Shown in pieces: positions 5,889 to 7,509 of a DNA stretch of 7,509 nucleotides. Within the stretch, counting starts at the first letter, position 1; every line of letters starts with the position of its first letter. The notes below the pieces were generated by a model, which made no database searches, was not told where the DNA came from, and saw only the letters and a program-made list of their open reading frames with translations. The position numbers were made by a program, and so were the translations under genes. The DNA comes from DASTGO01 sp035719045 (GTDB taxonomy: Bacteria; Actinomycetota; Actinomycetes; Actinomycetales; Kineosporiaceae). The stretch is from contig DASTGO010000434.1 in the NCBI GenBank assembly GCA_035719045.1, positions 1-7,509 on the forward strand, written 5' to 3'.

Positions 5889-7509
5889 CTACCACTTGAG
5901 GGGCATCACGGGGGGTTTGGTACCGGTCGGCGGGATCTTCCGTTCGGCCAGGGCGTAGGTCATGACCTGCTGGAACACCGGTGCCGCCACCGTCCCGCCG
6001 AAGTGGTCCTTGACCGGCCGGTCCAGGACCACCGCGATCACCAGCCGCGGGTGGTCGGCCGGAGCCATCCCGATGAAGCTCGCCGTGTAGCCGTCGTAGC
6101 CTCCCTTGCCGTCGGGGTGGTCCGCCGTCCCCGTCTTGCCCGCCACCCGGTAGCCCGGGATCTTCGCCAGTTCCGCGGTGCCGTTCTCACCCACGACGTT
6201 CTCCAGCATCAGCCGCATCTGCCGCGCCACCTCCGGGCTGATCACCTGGGCGGACGGCGGTGCCGGCGCCGGATGGAAGGCACCCGTGTGGTCCGTGGTC
6301 CCGGCGACCAGCCGCGGCGCGACCCGCACGCCGTCGTTGGCCAGCGTCGCGAACACGCTGGCCGCCTGCAGGGCGTTCACCGACAGGCCCTGGCCGTACA
6401 TCACCGTGTACCGCTGGGAGTCGTTCCACTTCTGCACCGGCGCCAGGATGCCCCTGGACTCCGGCAGCCCGACCCCGGTCGGCTGCGCGAGCCCGAACCT
6501 GGTCAGGTAGCCGTACAGCGTGGACGCCGGCAGCTGCTCACCGAGCAGGACGGTCCCCTCGTTGCTGGACTGGGCGAGGACCCCGGTGGTGGTGAGCCTG
6601 ATGGTGCCGTGGGTCTCCGCGTCGTGGATGGTGGTCCCGCCGCGCCTCAGGCTGGGCGGGACAGTCACCTTCGTCGACGGGGTGACCTTGCCCTCCTCCA
6701 TCGCCGCCGCGACCGTGATCGCCTTCGCGGTCGACCCGGGCTCGAAGACGTTGAGCAGAGCCCCGTTCCCGGTGGTGTTCGGCGCCGCCTTCCCCGGGTT
6801 GTTCGGGTCGTAGGTCGGCACCGTGACCAGGGCGAGGACCTGCCCGGTCCGCGGGTCCATCACCACGCCGTACCCGGCCTGTGCGCCGGTGGCTGTGACC
6901 TGGTCCTGCAGCACCTGCTGGAACTCCCACTGCAGGTCCCGGTCGATGGTCAGCCGCACCGTCGAGCCGTCGACGGGGTCGCGCTCGTTGACCACCCCGG
7001 TCGGGATCTCGGTCCCGTCCAGGCCCTGCTCGTAGGTCAGCTCGCCGGGGGTGCCCTTGAGCAGGGTGTCGTAGCGCTCCTCGATCCCGCCCCACGACCT
7101 GCCGTCGGCGCTGACGAATCCCAGCAGGTTCGCCGCCACCGGGCCGTTGGGGTACGTGCGGCGGCTGGACTGGTCGGTGCGCAGGCTCGGGACCGGCAGT
7201 TGGCGCGCGGCCCGGGCCACGTCCGGCGGCACGTCCCTGGCCACGTAGGCGAACCGGCGGGTGCCGGTCAGCGCCTGGGCCACCTGCTGCTGGGGCAGGT
7301 GCAACACGCCGGCCAGGTCGGCGGCGGCGCCCTGCACCCCGGAGGACACCACGTGGCCGTTCACCTTGCGCTTGTACTGCCCGACCAGGGTCTGGTCGAC
7401 GACGATGTCGCGCCGCTCCACCGTGGTGGCCAGCACGGCCCCGGAGGCGTCGGTGACGTCACCGCGGTGCGCGGGCAGCTTGATGGCCTTGGTCCGCGCC
7501 TGGGAGGCC
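5889..7509 (-). CDS. ftsI: FtsI / class B penicillin-binding protein, septal transpeptidase (N-terminus cut by window edge)
   Basis: FtsI is the membrane-anchored D,D-transpeptidase that cross-links septal peptidoglycan with FtsW (family knowledge). The frame is open to base 7509, giving 539 residues without the start, cytoplasmic tail and membrane anchor. The visible part begins ASQARTKAIKLPAHRGDVTD, matching the PxxRGxIxDxxG box of the class B pedestal domain. RRTYPNGPVAANLLGF follows at about 116-131 and GIEERYDTLLKGTPG at about 141-155. The transpeptidase domain has the catalytic SxxK as STAK (259-262), SxN as SSN (314-316) and KTGTA (458-462). It ends about 80 residues after KTG with a short Pro-rich tail (PPTGTKPPVMPLKW), and no PASTA domain follows. 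Its place directly upstream of murE supports FtsI over other class B PBPs. The TAG stop lies 20 bases before the chosen murE start. The true start is outside the window. Confidence 0.94.
   Translation of the reverse strand, partial: ASQARTKAIKLPAHRGDVTDASGAVLATTVERRDIVVDQTLVGQYKRKVNGHVVSSGVQGAAADLAGVLHLPQQQVAQALTGTRRFAYVARDVPPDVARAARQLPVPSLRTDQSSRRTYPNGPVAANLLGFVSADGRSWGGIEERYDTLLKGTPGELTYEQGLDGTEIPTGVVNERDPVDGSTVRLTIDRDLQWEFQQVLQDQVTATGAQAGYGVVMDPRTGQVLALVTVPTYDPNNPGKAAPNTTGNGALLNVFEPGSTAKAITVAAAMEEGKVTPSTKVTVPPSLRRGGTTIHDAETHGTIRLTTTGVLAQSSNEGTVLLGEQLPASTLYGYLTRFGLAQPTGVGLPESRGILAPVQKWNDSQRYTVMYGQGLSVNALQAASVFATLANDGVRVAPRLVAGTTDHTGAFHPAPAPPSAQVISPEVARQMRLMLENVVGENGTAELAKIPGYRVAGKTGTADHPDGKGGYDGYTASFIGMAPADHPRLVIAVVLDRPVKDHFGGTVAAPVFQQVMTYALAERKIPPTGTKPPVMPLKW

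Noticed and set aside
7434..7436. GTG at 7436 as the start of ftsI
   Set aside because: The frame is open to the window edge and the upstream codons encode the conserved class B PBP box (LPAHRGDVTD), so the true start is outside the window.

Overview
The window is an almost gene-packed stretch of an actinobacterial dcw (division and cell wall) cluster. Every gene is on the minus strand, so transcription runs from base 7509 towards base 1. The DNA is very GC-rich, and all the chosen starts are GTG. The gene order, the meso-diaminopimelate-type MurE (DNPR motif) and the actinobacterial style of MraY and MurG point to a high-GC Actinomycetota. I cannot name a genus from the sequence alone.

In transcription order the layout is: a class B penicillin-binding protein FtsI (N-terminus cut off by the window edge, 7509-5889); murE (5868-4243); a 16-codon remnant where murF is expected (4246-4196); mraY (4199-3099); murD (3102-1561); ftsW (1557-244); an 85-base gap holding a 12-bp tandem repeat; and the first 52 codons of murG (158-1, running off the window). 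Most junctions are overlaps or gaps of a few bases, so the set looks like one translationally coupled operon. The ftsW-murG gap is the only real spacer.

The products form one pathway. MurE adds meso-DAP to UDP-MurNAc-dipeptide, and MurF would then add D-Ala-D-Ala. MraY transfers the UDP-MurNAc-pentapeptide to undecaprenyl phosphate to make lipid I, and MurG adds GlcNAc to make lipid II. FtsW polymerises lipid II and FtsI cross-links the product at the septum. MurD catalyses the step before MurE, adding D-glutamate.

The main anomaly is murF. Between murE and mraY, where a gene of roughly 1.4-1.5 kb is expected, only a 51-base ORF remains, encoding VIPLTLDQVGATGGAS. Its first residues look like the MurF N-terminus. 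It keeps a good Shine-Dalgarno sequence and 4-base stop/start overlaps with both neighbours. This looks like a clean in-frame internal loss of an essential gene, or an assembly or editing artefact with the same result. No other MurF-like sequence is visible in the window. I found no RNA genes, mobile elements, CRISPR arrays or convincing terminators.
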